Assembly (NCBI GenBank): GCA_016792585.1
Contig: JAEULB010000152.1
Location: 1 to 55,161 of the forward strand
Direction of reading: 5' to 3'
Length of the DNA stretch: 55,161 nt
Source of the DNA: Rhodospirillaceae bacterium
GTDB taxonomy: Bacteria > Pseudomonadota > Alphaproteobacteria > SHVZ01
The notes beneath the pieces are model-generated. The model was given only the letters and a program-made list of their open reading frames with translations. It was not told the DNA's origin and made no database searches. This document shows, in pieces, positions 42,103-50,566 of the stretch (the stretch's first letter is position 1; the number at the start of each line of letters is the position of its first letter). The position numbers and the translations under genes were made by a program.

Positions 42103-43068
42103 ATGGATCAAGTCACGCTCGGCCGCACCGGCCTCAAGGTCGGCGTCGCCGGACTCGGCTGCGGCGGCTTCAGCCGGCTGGGCCTCGCCACCGGCAAGAC
42201 CGAGGCGGATGCGGTCGCGCTGGTGAAGCGCGCAGTCGACCTCGGTGTCACGCTTTTCGACACCGCCGCCGCCTACGGCACGGAAGGCGTGGTCGGCCAG
42301 GGGCTCCAGGGCGTGCGCGACAAGGTCGTCGTCACCACCAAGGCGATGATCCACGAAGGCAAGGAGCGTGTCGCCCCGGACAAGGTGGTCGCGAGCCTCG
42401 AGAAGTCGCTGACGCTGCTGCGCACCGACCGTATCGACGTGTTCCAGCTGCACGGCGTGCGTCCGGCCGACTACGACTGGGCGGTCTCGGCGATCCTGCC
42501 GGTCCTCAAGCGCGAGCAGGAGAAGGGCAAGTTCCGATTCCTCGGGATCACCGAGGGCGCGGTCTCCGACACGAAGGCCGAGATGCTGTCCCGTGCGGTC
42601 CAGGACGACCATTGGGACACGATGATGCTCGCCTTCCACATGATGCACCAGAACGCGCGGAAGGTCGTGCTGCCGGCGACCCGGAAGAAGCGGATCGGGA
42701 CGCTGGTGATGTTCGCGGTCCGCAACATCTTCGCCAGGCCGGAGCGCGTGGCCAAGGCGATGAAGGATCTCGCGGCTTCGGGTCAGGTGCCGAAGATGTT
42801 GGCGGAGGACCCGAATCCGCTGGGCTTCCTGGTTCACGACGGCGGCGCCAAGGACCTGACCGACGCCGCCTATCGCTTCGCCCGCTACGAGCCCGGCAAC
42901 GACGTCGTGCTGTTCGGCACCGGCTCCATCCATCACATGGAAGCGAACATCGCCTCGCTCAACCGGCCGCCGCTGCCGGCGGCCGACCGCCAGAAGCTGA
43001 TCGACCTGTTCAGCCACCTGATCGGCGTCGGCCTGGAGGGCTCCGGCGCGCCGTCGCCGCAGCGCTAG
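42103..43068 (+). CDS. Aldo/keto reductase
   Basis: 321 residues. The catalytic tetrad is present: D53 and Y58 (FDTAAAYG), K80 (TTKAM), H117 (QLHGV). NADPH-dependent reduction of an aldehyde or ketone, or oxidation of an aldose to a lactone, which would pair with the divergent SMP-30 lactonase. The C-terminal part is less typical of AKRs (FARYEPGNDVVLFGTGSIHH), so the substrate is open. Its stop overlaps that of the convergent dehydrogenase. Confidence 0.88.
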   Translation: MDQVTLGRTGLKVGVAGLGCGGFSRLGLATGKTEADAVALVKRAVDLGVTLFDTAAAYGTEGVVGQGLQGVRDKVVVTTKAMIHEGKERVAPDKVVASLEKSLTLLRTDRIDVFQLHGVRPADYDWAVSAILPVLKREQEKGKFRFLGITEGAVSDTKAEMLSRAVQDDHWDTMMLAFHMMHQNARKVVLPATRKKRIGTLVMFAVRNIFARPERVAKAMKDLAASGQVPKMLAEDPNPLGFLVHDGGAKDLTDAAYRFARYEPGNDVVLFGTGSIHHMEANIASLNRPPLPAADRQKLIDLFSHLIGVGLEGSGAPSPQR

Positions 43069-45956
43069 GCCAGCGCGCGTTCCAGCACGCGGGCGATGTG
43101 CACGGCTTCGCGGCCGGCACCGTCCGCGATCTGGTGGCGGCAAGAGGTGCCGTCGGCGACGACCAGCGCGTCGCCGTCTTTGCGGATCGCCGGCAGCAGG
43201 GCCAGCTCGGCCATCCTTATCGAGACATCGTAGTGCTTGGCCTCGTAGCCGAAGGCGCCGGCCATGCCGCAGCAGCTCGACTCGATGGCTTGCACCTCAA
43301 GGTCGGGGATCTGCTTCAGCAGCGCCAAGGTCGGCTTGAAGGCATCGAAGGCCTTCTGATGGCAATGGCCATGAACCATCGCCTTCCTCTCGGGTAGGGG
43401 CTTGAGCGCGAGCTTTGCTCGGCCGGCCGCCTGCTCGCGGGCGAGGAATTCCTCGAACAGCGTGGCCTTGCCGGCGAGGCGCTGCGCCTCGGCACCGGGC
43501 AACAACGCCTCGATCTCGTCGCGGAGCGTGAACAGGCAGGACGGCTCGAGACCGACGATCGGCAGGCCTTCGTCGAGATAAGGGCGAAGCGTGTCGATCA
43601 GCCGGCGCGCCTCCTTGCGTGCCTCGTCGACCAGGCCCGCGGCGAGGAAGGTTCGACCGCAGCAGAGCGGTGGGCCTGACTCCTCGCCGGCGACGACAAC
43701 CTCGTAGCCGGCGCCTTCCAGAACGGCGATCGCGGCGCGCGCGTTCTCCGGTTCGAACCATCTGTTGAAAGTATCGACGAGCAGCGCGACGCGCGGTTTG
43801 CCCGACGGCGTCGGCGTCTCGCCCCGGAAGGGCGTGCTGCTCCAGGCAGGCAGGGTGCGCCTGGCGCTGAAGCCGACCCACGTCTCCGACAGCCTGGCCA
43901 GGAACGGCAGCCGGTCGCGGAGATGCAGCAGTCCGCGCAGCCTGGACGCGAACGGCGCATAGCGCGGCAGGTAGGCGACCAGGCGGTCGAACAGCCGCAT
44001 GCCGTGGCGCCTGCGGTAGTGATGCAGGAACTCAGTCTTCATCCGCGCCATGTCGACACCGGTCGGGCACTCGCGCTTGCAGCCCTTGCAGCCGACACAG
44101 AGATCCATCGTGTCGTAGACGGCGTCCGAAGTCAGCGCGTTCGGCCCGAGCTGTCCGGAAAGCGCCAGCCTAAGCGTATTGGCTCGGCCGCGGGTCAGGT
44201 GCTGCTCGTCGCCCGTGGCCCGATAGGACGGGCACATCGTGCCGGCGTCGAACTTCCGGCAATGGCCGTTGTTGTTGCACATCTCCACCGCGCCGGCGAA
44301 GCCGCCGAGCTCGGGCCAGTTCATCGCCGGCGTGAACGGCTGCGGCTGGTAGCGCTGGCTGAACCGGAACAGGCCGCGGTCGTCCATCCTCGGCGGCCTG
44401 ACGATCTTGCCGGGATTCATCAAGCCCTTCGGGTCGAAGAGATCCTTGATCTCCTCGAACGCCTTGGTGAGCTTCGGACCGAAAAACGGTGCGATCCATT
44501 CCGAGCGCACGAGCCCGTCGCCGTGCTCGCCCGAATAGGCGCCTTTGTACTCGCGGACGAAGGATGCCGCCTCTTCGGCGATCGCCCGCATCTTTCTCGG
44601 CCCGTCTTCCGCCTTCATGTTGAGGATCGGGCGGACATGCAGGCAGCCGACCGACGCATGCGCGTACCAGGTGCCCCTGGTGCCGTTCTTCTCGAACACT
44701 TCGGTGAGCCTGCGCGTGTACTCGGCCAGGTGTTCCAGAGGTACCGCGCAGTCCTCGATGAAGCTGACCGGCTTTCCGTCGCCTTTCATCGACATCATGA
44801 TGTTGAGGCCGGCCTTGCGGACCTCCCAGGTGTCCTTCTGGAGATTGGCGTCGGTGATCTCGACGACGCTGTTCGGCAATCCCAGATCGCCCATCAGCGC
44901 CACGAGGTCCTTGAGCTTCCGCAGCTGCTCGCCCTGGTCGTCGCCGGCGAACTCGACCAGCAGAATCGCATCAGGCTCGCCCTTCAAGAATTTCGAGACC
45001 GTGGAGGCGAAGGCCGGGTTCCGGCGTGCCAGATCGATCATCGTGCGGTCGACCAGCTCGACCGCGGCGGGTCCCAGCTTGACGATGTGCTGGGTCAGCT
45101 CCATCGCCTGGTAGAAGGTCGGGAAGTGGACGACGCCGAGCGTCTTGTGTCTCGGGAGCGGCGAGAGCTTCAGATGCAGCTGGCGCGAATAGGCGAGGGT
45201 GCCTTCCGATCCGACCAGCAGATGGGCGAGGTTATGGCCCTCAGGCTTGACGGTCTCGAGGTTGTAGCCGCCGACCCGGCGCAGCAGCTTCGGATAGCGC
45301 GTCTCTATCTCGCTGGCTTCGCGGGCGGCGATGGCGCGCACGCGGCCCGCGATGTCAGCCAAGCGCGGCGATCCCGAGATCTCGGCCAGGTTGCTTCCGA
45401 CCTCGCCGAAATATCCTTGGGTTCCGTCGGCGAGCACCGCGTCGATGCCCAGCACGTTGTGGACCATGTTGCCGTAGCGGATCGAGCGCGAGCCGCAGGA
45501 GTTGTTGCCGGCCATGCCGCCGATGGTGGCCTGTGCGCTGGTCGAGACGTCGACCGGATACCAGAGGCCATGCGGGCGGAGATAGGCGTTCAGGTGGTCG
45601 AGCACGACACCGGGCTGGACCACGACCGTCGCCGACTCCTTGTCGAACGAGACGACCTTGTTCAGGTGCTTGGCGTTGTCGATGACCACGGCCTCGCCGA
45701 CCGTCTGGCCGCATTGCGAGGTGCCGGCGCCGCGGGGAAGAACCGGCACGCCCTCGTCGAGCGCGATCGCGAGCGCGGCCAGCGCGTCGGCCTCGTCGGC
45801 CGGCACCACCACGCCGATCGGGTCGATCTGGTAGATCGAGGCGTCGGTCGCATAGCGGCCGCGGTCGGCCGCGCCGAACATCACGGATCCGCGGATCTCG
45901 CGCCGGAGCCGCTCCTGCAGCCTGGTGCCGCCCGCGACCCCGTTACCGTCCCCCAT
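43065..45956 (-). CDS. FAD-linked and Fe-S-containing D-2-hydroxyacid dehydrogenase (YdiJ-like, GlcD-GlcF fusion layout)
   Basis: 963 residues. N-terminal FAD-binding-4 domain (VPVLPRGAGTSQCGQT), FAD-oxidase C domain, then two 4Fe-4S sites: about 558-575 (CNNNGHCRKFDAGTMC) and about 619-630 (CVGCKGCKRECPTG). The end has two CCG-type cysteine modules (EPSC near 804, ESSCCG near 893). This is the arrangement of YdiJ-type D-2-hydroxyglutarate/D-lactate dehydrogenases, which pass electrons to the respiratory chain. Divergent from a serine-glyoxylate-type aminotransferase, so glycolate or another D-2-hydroxy acid is also plausible. No signal peptide. Confidence 0.9.
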   Translation of the reverse strand: MGDGNGVAGGTRLQERLRREIRGSVMFGAADRGRYATDASIYQIDPIGVVVPADEADALAALAIALDEGVPVLPRGAGTSQCGQTVGEAVVIDNAKHLNKVVSFDKESATVVVQPGVVLDHLNAYLRPHGLWYPVDVSTSAQATIGGMAGNNSCGSRSIRYGNMVHNVLGIDAVLADGTQGYFGEVGSNLAEISGSPRLADIAGRVRAIAAREASEIETRYPKLLRRVGGYNLETVKPEGHNLAHLLVGSEGTLAYSRQLHLKLSPLPRHKTLGVVHFPTFYQAMELTQHIVKLGPAAVELVDRTMIDLARRNPAFASTVSKFLKGEPDAILLVEFAGDDQGEQLRKLKDLVALMGDLGLPNSVVEITDANLQKDTWEVRKAGLNIMMSMKGDGKPVSFIEDCAVPLEHLAEYTRRLTEVFEKNGTRGTWYAHASVGCLHVRPILNMKAEDGPRKMRAIAEEAASFVREYKGAYSGEHGDGLVRSEWIAPFFGPKLTKAFEEIKDLFDPKGLMNPGKIVRPPRMDDRGLFRFSQRYQPQPFTPAMNWPELGGFAGAVEMCNNNGHCRKFDAGTMCPSYRATGDEQHLTRGRANTLRLALSGQLGPNALTSDAVYDTMDLCVGCKGCKRECPTGVDMARMKTEFLHHYRRRHGMRLFDRLVAYLPRYAPFASRLRGLLHLRDRLPFLARLSETWVGFSARRTLPAWSSTPFRGETPTPSGKPRVALLVDTFNRWFEPENARAAIAVLEGAGYEVVVAGEESGPPLCCGRTFLAAGLVDEARKEARRLIDTLRPYLDEGLPIVGLEPSCLFTLRDEIEALLPGAEAQRLAGKATLFEEFLAREQAAGRAKLALKPLPERKAMVHGHCHQKAFDAFKPTLALLKQIPDLEVQAIESSCCGMAGAFGYEAKHYDVSIRMAELALLPAIRKDGDALVVADGTSCRHQIADGAGREAVHIARVLERALA

Positions 45957-45994
45957 GATGTGCTTTCTCCAGGTGCCTTCGAGCCCTAAGATTA

Positions 45995-46015
45995 CCGCTC
46001 ACTTCGAACGAGCGG
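45995..46015. promoter_or_regulatory. Inverted repeat in the dehydrogenase/aminotransferase divergent promoter
   Basis: CCGCTC (45995-46000) and GAGCGG (46010-46015) are perfect arms around a 9-base centre containing TTCGAA. It lies within the 69-base region between the two divergent starts, ending 10 bases before the aminotransferase ATG. A shared operator is possible. Confidence 0.4.
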
Positions 46016-46025
46016 AACCTTCGCC

Positions 46026-47237
46026 ATGGTCAAGCTGAGCAATGCGCCGAGCGGGCGCCATTTCCTGCAGATCCCGGGACCGACCAACGTGCCCGACCGC
46101 GTGCTCCGCGCCATCGACAACGCCACGATCGACCACCGGGGGCCCGAATTCGGCGCCCTCGGCCGCAAGGTGCTGGACGGGATCAAGCCGATCTTCGGCA
46201 CCAGGGCCGACGTGGTCATCTACCCGGCCTCCGGCACGGGCGCCTGGGAGGCGGCGCTGGTCAACACGCTTTCGCCCGGCGACCGGGTGCTGATGTTCGA
46301 GACCGGCCATTTCGCCTCGCTCTGGCGCGAGCTTTCCGAGCGGCTCGGGCTCGTCGTCGACTTCGTGCCAGGCGACTGGCGCCAGGGCGTCGACCCGAAG
46401 CTGGTCGAGGCCAAGCTCGCCGAGGACAAGGGACACGCGATCAAGGCGGTCATGGTTGTCCACAACGAGACCTCGACCGGTGTGACGACGCGGGTCGGCG
46501 AGGTGCGGAGGGCGATCGATGCGGCGAAGCATCCGGCGCTCTTCATGGTCGACACGATTTCCTCGCTCGCCTCGATCGACTACCGCCACGACGAGTGGGG
46601 CGTCGACGTCACCGTCGCGGGCTCGCAGAAGGGCCTGATGCTGCCGCCGGGGCTTTCGTTCAACGCGGTCAGCGCCAAGGCGCTTGCCGCACAAAAGACC
46701 GCGAAGCTGCCGCGCAGCTACTGGGACTGGAGCGCGATGCTGGGGCCGAACAAGACCGGCTACTTCCCCTATACGCCGGCGACCAACCTGCTCTACGGCC
46801 TCGCCGAGGCGATCGACATGCTGATGGAGGAGGGTCTCGCCAACGTCTTCGCCCGCCACGATCGCCATGCCGAAGCGACGCGCCGCGCGGTCCGTGCCTG
46901 GGGACTCGAGATCCTCTGCGTGAACCCGGCCGAGTATTCGAGCTCGCTGACCGCGGTCTTGATGCCGACGGGGCACAACGCCGACGAGTTCCGGAAGAAG
47001 ACGCTGGCCGCCTACGACCTCTCGCTCGGTGCCGGCCTCTCCAAGGTCGCGGGCAAGGTGTTCCGCATCGGCCATCTCGGCAGCTTCAACGACCTGATGC
47101 TGATGGGCACGCTCGCCGGCGTCGAGATGGGATTGAGCCTCGCCGGCGTGCCGCATTCGAAGGGCGGCGCCCAGGCGGCGATGGACTACCTCGTCGGCGG
47201 CGCTAGGGCGGAAGCGCCGAAGCGCTCGGTCGCCTAG
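46026..47237 (+). CDS. Class V aminotransferase (serine-glyoxylate / alanine-glyoxylate type)
   Basis: 403 residues. The PLP lysine is K202 in VAGSQKGLMLPPG; the opening FLQIPGPTNVPDRVLRA and STIDHRGPEF-like block (ATIDHRGPEF) are those of serine-glyoxylate aminotransferase. It would convert glyoxylate and serine to glycine and hydroxypyruvate. The divergent FAD/Fe-S dehydrogenase could supply glyoxylate and the dehydrogenase at 4434 could take hydroxypyruvate, though that gene is far away. Its stop overlaps the TetR stop by four bases. Confidence 0.92.
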   Translation: MVKLSNAPSGRHFLQIPGPTNVPDRVLRAIDNATIDHRGPEFGALGRKVLDGIKPIFGTRADVVIYPASGTGAWEAALVNTLSPGDRVLMFETGHFASLWRELSERLGLVVDFVPGDWRQGVDPKLVEAKLAEDKGHAIKAVMVVHNETSTGVTTRVGEVRRAIDAAKHPALFMVDTISSLASIDYRHDEWGVDVTVAGSQKGLMLPPGLSFNAVSAKALAAQKTAKLPRSYWDWSAMLGPNKTGYFPYTPATNLLYGLAEAIDMLMEEGLANVFARHDRHAEATRRAVRAWGLEILCVNPAEYSSSLTAVLMPTGHNADEFRKKTLAAYDLSLGAGLSKVAGKVFRIGHLGSFNDLMLMGTLAGVEMGLSLAGVPHSKGGAQAAMDYLVGGARAEAPKRSVA

Positions 47238-47851
47238 CGCCGCCGTCTTGCCGGCAGCTTGACGCCGGCTGCCTTCAGGAGTGTCGATGCGGCGTCGCGC
47301 GCGACCTCGGCCAGGCCCGCGTCGTTGCGGACCAGCATCTGGATGATGGCACCGTCGAGCAGCACGCAGAGCTGGCCGGCCAGGCCGTCCGCATCCTTGG
47401 CCTTCGCGGCAAGAAGCAGGTCGCGAAACCACAGCCGCCGCCGCTCCTTGAAGGCGAACGCGATCTTTGCCGCGTCATGGGCGGGATCGGCGAGCTCCGT
47501 CACCGCATTGACGAAGGGACAGCCGCGCAGCGCGTCAGCGGCGAAGAGGCTGCCGACCCGATCATAGGCGTCGAGGATCTGCTCGGCGGGGGGGCGGTCC
47601 GAGATCGGGATCGGGGCGAAGCGTCGCTCGAGATAGGCGACGACAAGGGCGTCCTTGGACGGAAAGTAGTTGTAGAGCGTGCGCTTGCTGATGCCGATCT
47701 CGGCCGCGACCGTGTCGACGCCGACGGCGCGGATGCCCTGGCGATAGAAGAGGCGATCGGTCGTGGCGAGGATGCGATCACGCATCGCCTCGGATGCCGC
47801 CTCGCGCGTCGTTACACCGACCTGTGCAGTTTTTTCTTGACCCTTGGCCAT
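47234..47851 (-). CDS. TetR family transcriptional regulator
   Basis: 205 residues. HTH at about 45-65 (VDTVAAEIGISKRTLYNYFP) after the helix RDRILATTDRLFYRQGIRAVG. The ligand domain has the TetR_C-type pattern. The ATG at 47851 has GGGGAGG two bases before it; ATG at 47785 is an alternative that would leave the second operator-like site outside the gene. Divergent from an MFS exporter gene, it almost certainly represses it through the palindrome between them. Confidence 0.9.
   Translation of the reverse strand: MAKGQEKTAQVGVTTREAASEAMRDRILATTDRLFYRQGIRAVGVDTVAAEIGISKRTLYNYFPSKDALVVAYLERRFAPIPISDRPPAEQILDAYDRVGSLFAADALRGCPFVNAVTELADPAHDAAKIAFAFKERRRLWFRDLLLAAKAKDADGLAGQLCVLLDGAIIQMLVRNDAGLAEVARDAASTLLKAAGVKLPARRRR
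47813..47828. promoter_or_regulatory. Second, degenerate TetR operator inside the tetR coding start
   Basis: TACACCGACCTGTGCA matches the palindrome at 47869 in 13 of 16 positions. It overlaps codons 8-13 of the annotated TetR gene; the centres are 56 bases apart. It may be an auxiliary operator. Confidence 0.5.
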
Positions 47852-47868
47852 CGCCTCCCCAAGCTACC

Positions 47869-47884
47869 TACACAGATCTGTGTA
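47869..47884. promoter_or_regulatory. TetR operator, perfect palindrome
   Basis: TACACAGATCTGTGTA is a perfect 16-bp palindrome in the 47-base gap between the TetR and MFS starts, 14 bases before the MFS ATG and 17 before the TetR ATG. It is placed to block both genes. Confidence 0.82.
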
Positions 47885-47898
47885 AGCAAGGTCATCCC

Positions 47899-49119
47899 AT
47901 GTCCCGCAAGCTCGTGCTGCTGATCCTCGCCACGGTGATCCTCTCGGTCACCGCCGGCCTCCGTCAGAGCTTCGGATTGTTCATGGCGCCGATGGCGGCG
48001 ATCGGCATCACCGCCGTCGCCTTCAGTTTCGCAGCGGCGATGCAGAGCCTGATCTGGGGCCTGGCTCAGCCCTTCATCGGCATGCTCGCCGACCGCTTCG
48101 GCACGCGGCCGGTCTTGGCCGTGTCGTCGCTGATCCTGGCGGCCGGGTTCGCCATCGCGGCGACGGCCGAGGGCGCGCTGGCGCTCAATATCGGCGCCGG
48201 CCTGCTGGTCGGCATCGGCATCGCCGGCACGGGCCTGGGCATCGTCCTGGGCACGGTCTCGCGCGCGGTCAGCCCTGAGAAGCGGAGCCAGGCCGTGGGC
48301 GCGGTCGCGGCGCTGGGCTCGCTCGGCACGCTGGTTCTGGCGCCGGTGGGGCAGGGGCTGATCGACGGCTTCGGCTGGCGCGAGGCGCTGTTCGTCTTCG
48401 CCGGCATCGCCGGGGCGATGATGCTGCTGGCCCTGCCGATGAAGGAGGACGCACCCAGAGGCACCGGTGTGCCGGCCGCGGAAGACAAGCAGCCCCTTGG
48501 CGAGGTCCTGCGCATCGCCTTCACTCATCCGGGCTATATCGCGATGACGATCGCCTTCTTCGCCTGCGGCTTCCAGCTGATGTTCATCAACGTGCACCTG
48601 CCGTCGTACCTGGCTCTCTGCGGCCTGCCGGCGACCCTGAGCGCCACGGCGCTCGGCCTGATCGGGCTCTGTAACACCTTCGGCACCTATGCAGCGGGCC
48701 TCCTCGGCGCGCGCTACAGCCAGAAGCGGCTGCTGGCGCTGGTCTATCTGTTGAGGACGGTCGCGATCGTCGCCTTCATCGCCTTCCCGGTCAGTCCGGC
48801 CACGACCCTCGTCTTCGCCGCGGCGATGGGCTTCCTGTGGCTGACGGTGGCCCCGCTGGTCAGCGGCCTGGTCGGCCGCGTCTTCGGCCTCAAGCACTTC
48901 GGTGCGCTTTACGGCTTTGTCTTCCTGAGCCACCAGGTAGGCTCGTTCTGCGGCGTCATGCTCGGCGGGTTCGTCTTCGACCTCACCGGCAGCTATGGCG
49001 CCGCCTGGATCGGCCTGATCGCGATCGGGCTGATCGCCTTCATCCTGCAATGGCCGATGGACGACCGTACGCCGGCAGAGCGGGCGCGGGCCGCCCTGCC
49101 GATGGCGAAGCCGGCCTAG
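47899..49119 (+). CDS. MFS transporter
   Basis: 406 residues, about 12 hydrophobic helices. The family loop motif between helices 2 and 3 reads GMLADRFGTRPVL, and helix 1 opens LVLLILATVILSVTAGLRQSFG, like oxalate/formate- or monocarboxylate-type MFS members. The ATG at 47899 is chosen because in-frame codons upstream run through the operator and the TetR gene. Controlled by the divergent TetR, it is probably an exporter or exchanger of a small organic acid or toxic compound. It overlaps the convergent GAF gene stop by four bases. Confidence 0.9.
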   Translation: MSRKLVLLILATVILSVTAGLRQSFGLFMAPMAAIGITAVAFSFAAAMQSLIWGLAQPFIGMLADRFGTRPVLAVSSLILAAGFAIAATAEGALALNIGAGLLVGIGIAGTGLGIVLGTVSRAVSPEKRSQAVGAVAALGSLGTLVLAPVGQGLIDGFGWREALFVFAGIAGAMMLLALPMKEDAPRGTGVPAAEDKQPLGEVLRIAFTHPGYIAMTIAFFACGFQLMFINVHLPSYLALCGLPATLSATALGLIGLCNTFGTYAAGLLGARYSQKRLLALVYLLRTVAIVAFIAFPVSPATTLVFAAAMGFLWLTVAPLVSGLVGRVFGLKHFGALYGFVFLSHQVGSFCGVMLGGFVFDLTGSYGAAWIGLIAIGLIAFILQWPMDDRTPAERARAALPMAKPA

Positions 49120-49613
49120 TCCATCTCGGCGATCATCACCGGCGCCAGCAGTCCGGCGAGCACCTTCGAGCGCTCGACTTCCTTCTTGCCGTACATGCCC
49201 TGCTTGCCGGAAAGCGCCAGCGTGCCGAGGCGCCTGCCGTTGGCCGAGATCGGCGCGTTCAGGATCGCAGTGATGCCGAGCGAGTAGATCAGCTCGTAGT
49301 CGAAATAGGTGCGCTTGATCTCGGCCTTGTTCGGGGCGACGAAGACGTTGCCCTTCTCCAGGGTCTTCTGGTTGTGCGACTTGGGGTCGATCGGCTTCCG
49401 GCCGCCGACCGGATACTTCTTCGGGTTCGAGGAGTAGGTGCGGGCGACCTGCTTGTCCTTCTCGACGTACCGAAGGACCGTGAACATCGTGTAGTCGCAG
49501 GTCTGCTTGGCGAGCTTCTCCACTGCCTTGTACACCTTCTTGCGGTCGCCCTTCATGCTGAGCGCCATGATCCTGGTGACGTCGGCAATGGTGATGTCGC
49601 GTTTCTTGGCCAT
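49116..49613 (-). CDS. GAF-domain protein
   Basis: 165 residues, mainly a single GAF domain: KLAKQTCDYTMFTVLRYVEK, then FDYELIYSLGITAILNAPIS and GRRLGTLALSGKQGMY. No DNA-binding, kinase or cyclase domain is attached, so any output would need a partner. It follows the livM gene by 6 bases as the last gene of the ABC operon and may sense or bind the transported compound. Rich in lysine (MAKKRD start), no signal peptide. Confidence 0.8.
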   Translation of the reverse strand: MAKKRDITIADVTRIMALSMKGDRKKVYKAVEKLAKQTCDYTMFTVLRYVEKDKQVARTYSSNPKKYPVGGRKPIDPKSHNQKTLEKGNVFVAPNKAEIKRTYFDYELIYSLGITAILNAPISANGRRLGTLALSGKQGMYGKKEVERSKVLAGLLAPVMIAEMD

Positions 49614-49619
49614 TGGTTC

Positions 49620-50564
49620 CTATCTCACTCTTTCGATGGCGACGGCCGCCTCGGGCGGCGCGGTCGGCAGGGGCGGTTGCGGGATGCTTTCGGGCACGAG
49701 GCCGCGGGCGTAGAAGCGGAGCACGACCAGGAGGGCGACCGCGATCAGGAGCTCGCGGAGGGCTGCGCCCTGGACCGCGGAGATTCCGGGCACCAGCGGG
49801 ATGATGAAGCGGGTCGACTCCAGGAAGAAGACGACGAGGACCGCGCCGACCACCGCGCCGATCGAGTTGCCGAGGCCGCCGGCGAGCAGCGACAGCTTGA
49901 CGTAGAGCGTCAGCAACGGCGCGAACAAGTCAGGGGCGATGAAGCTGGTGAAATGGCCGTAGAGCGCGCCGGCGAGGCCGAGCGCGGCAGTGCCGAAGGC
50001 GAAGGCCTTGATCTTGAACGTCACCACGTTCTTGCCGGCGACCTGCACCACCTGCTCGTCGTCGCGGATGCCGCGCAGCACCCGGCCGAACGGCGAGTTC
50101 ACCAGTCGCTCGACCAGGAAGAACAGGATGACGGTGGCGGCGGTGACGATGCCGAGGAACTGCAGATTGAAGAGATGGGGGCCGAGCGCCTGGCGGAAGG
50201 GGCCGGGGATGCCGGAGAGCCCGTCGGTGCCGTTGGCGATCCACAGCTCGTTCGACATGACGATCCGCATCGTCTCGGCGAAGCCCAGCGTGACGATGGC
50301 GAGGTAGTCGCCGCGGAGCCGGACGGTGATCATCGCAACCAGCACGCCGACCAGCGAGGCGACCAAGGTGCCGGCGGCAATGCCGAGCGGGATCGGCCAG
50401 CCGAGGCGCAGGGTCAGAAGGCCCGAGGTATAGGCGCCGACGGCGAAGAAGCCGACGAGGCCGAGGTTGATCAGGCCGGCCTTGCCCCAGATCACGTTCA
50501 TGCCGAGCGCCATCATCGCGTAGATGCCGGCGGTCACGCCCATCGCGACGAGATAGTGCTCCAT
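49620..50564 (-). CDS. livM: Branched-chain amino acid-type ABC transporter permease (LivM)
   Basis: 314 residues. Conserved LivM blocks: GKAGLINLGLVGFFAVGAYT, RGDYLAIVTLGFAETMRIV, and GIRDDEQVVQVAGKNVVTFK. About nine membrane helices. Two bases after the livH stop, thus cotranscribed. The Liv/HAAT family imports branched-chain amino acids, amides, urea or aromatic acids. Confidence 0.93.
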   Translation of the reverse strand: MEHYLVAMGVTAGIYAMMALGMNVIWGKAGLINLGLVGFFAVGAYTSGLLTLRLGWPIPLGIAAGTLVASLVGVLVAMITVRLRGDYLAIVTLGFAETMRIVMSNELWIANGTDGLSGIPGPFRQALGPHLFNLQFLGIVTAATVILFFLVERLVNSPFGRVLRGIRDDEQVVQVAGKNVVTFKIKAFAFGTAALGLAGALYGHFTSFIAPDLFAPLLTLYVKLSLLAGGLGNSIGAVVGAVLVVFFLESTRFIIPLVPGISAVQGAALRELLIAVALLVVLRFYARGLVPESIPQPPLPTAPPEAAVAIERVR

Positions 50565-50566
50565 CG

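Noticed and set aside
43923..45989. A 688-codon open frame on the plus strand opposite the FAD/Fe-S dehydrogenase
   Set aside because: The minus-strand protein has complete FAD and Fe-S motifs; the plus frame is low in hydrophobic residues and looks like a shadow.
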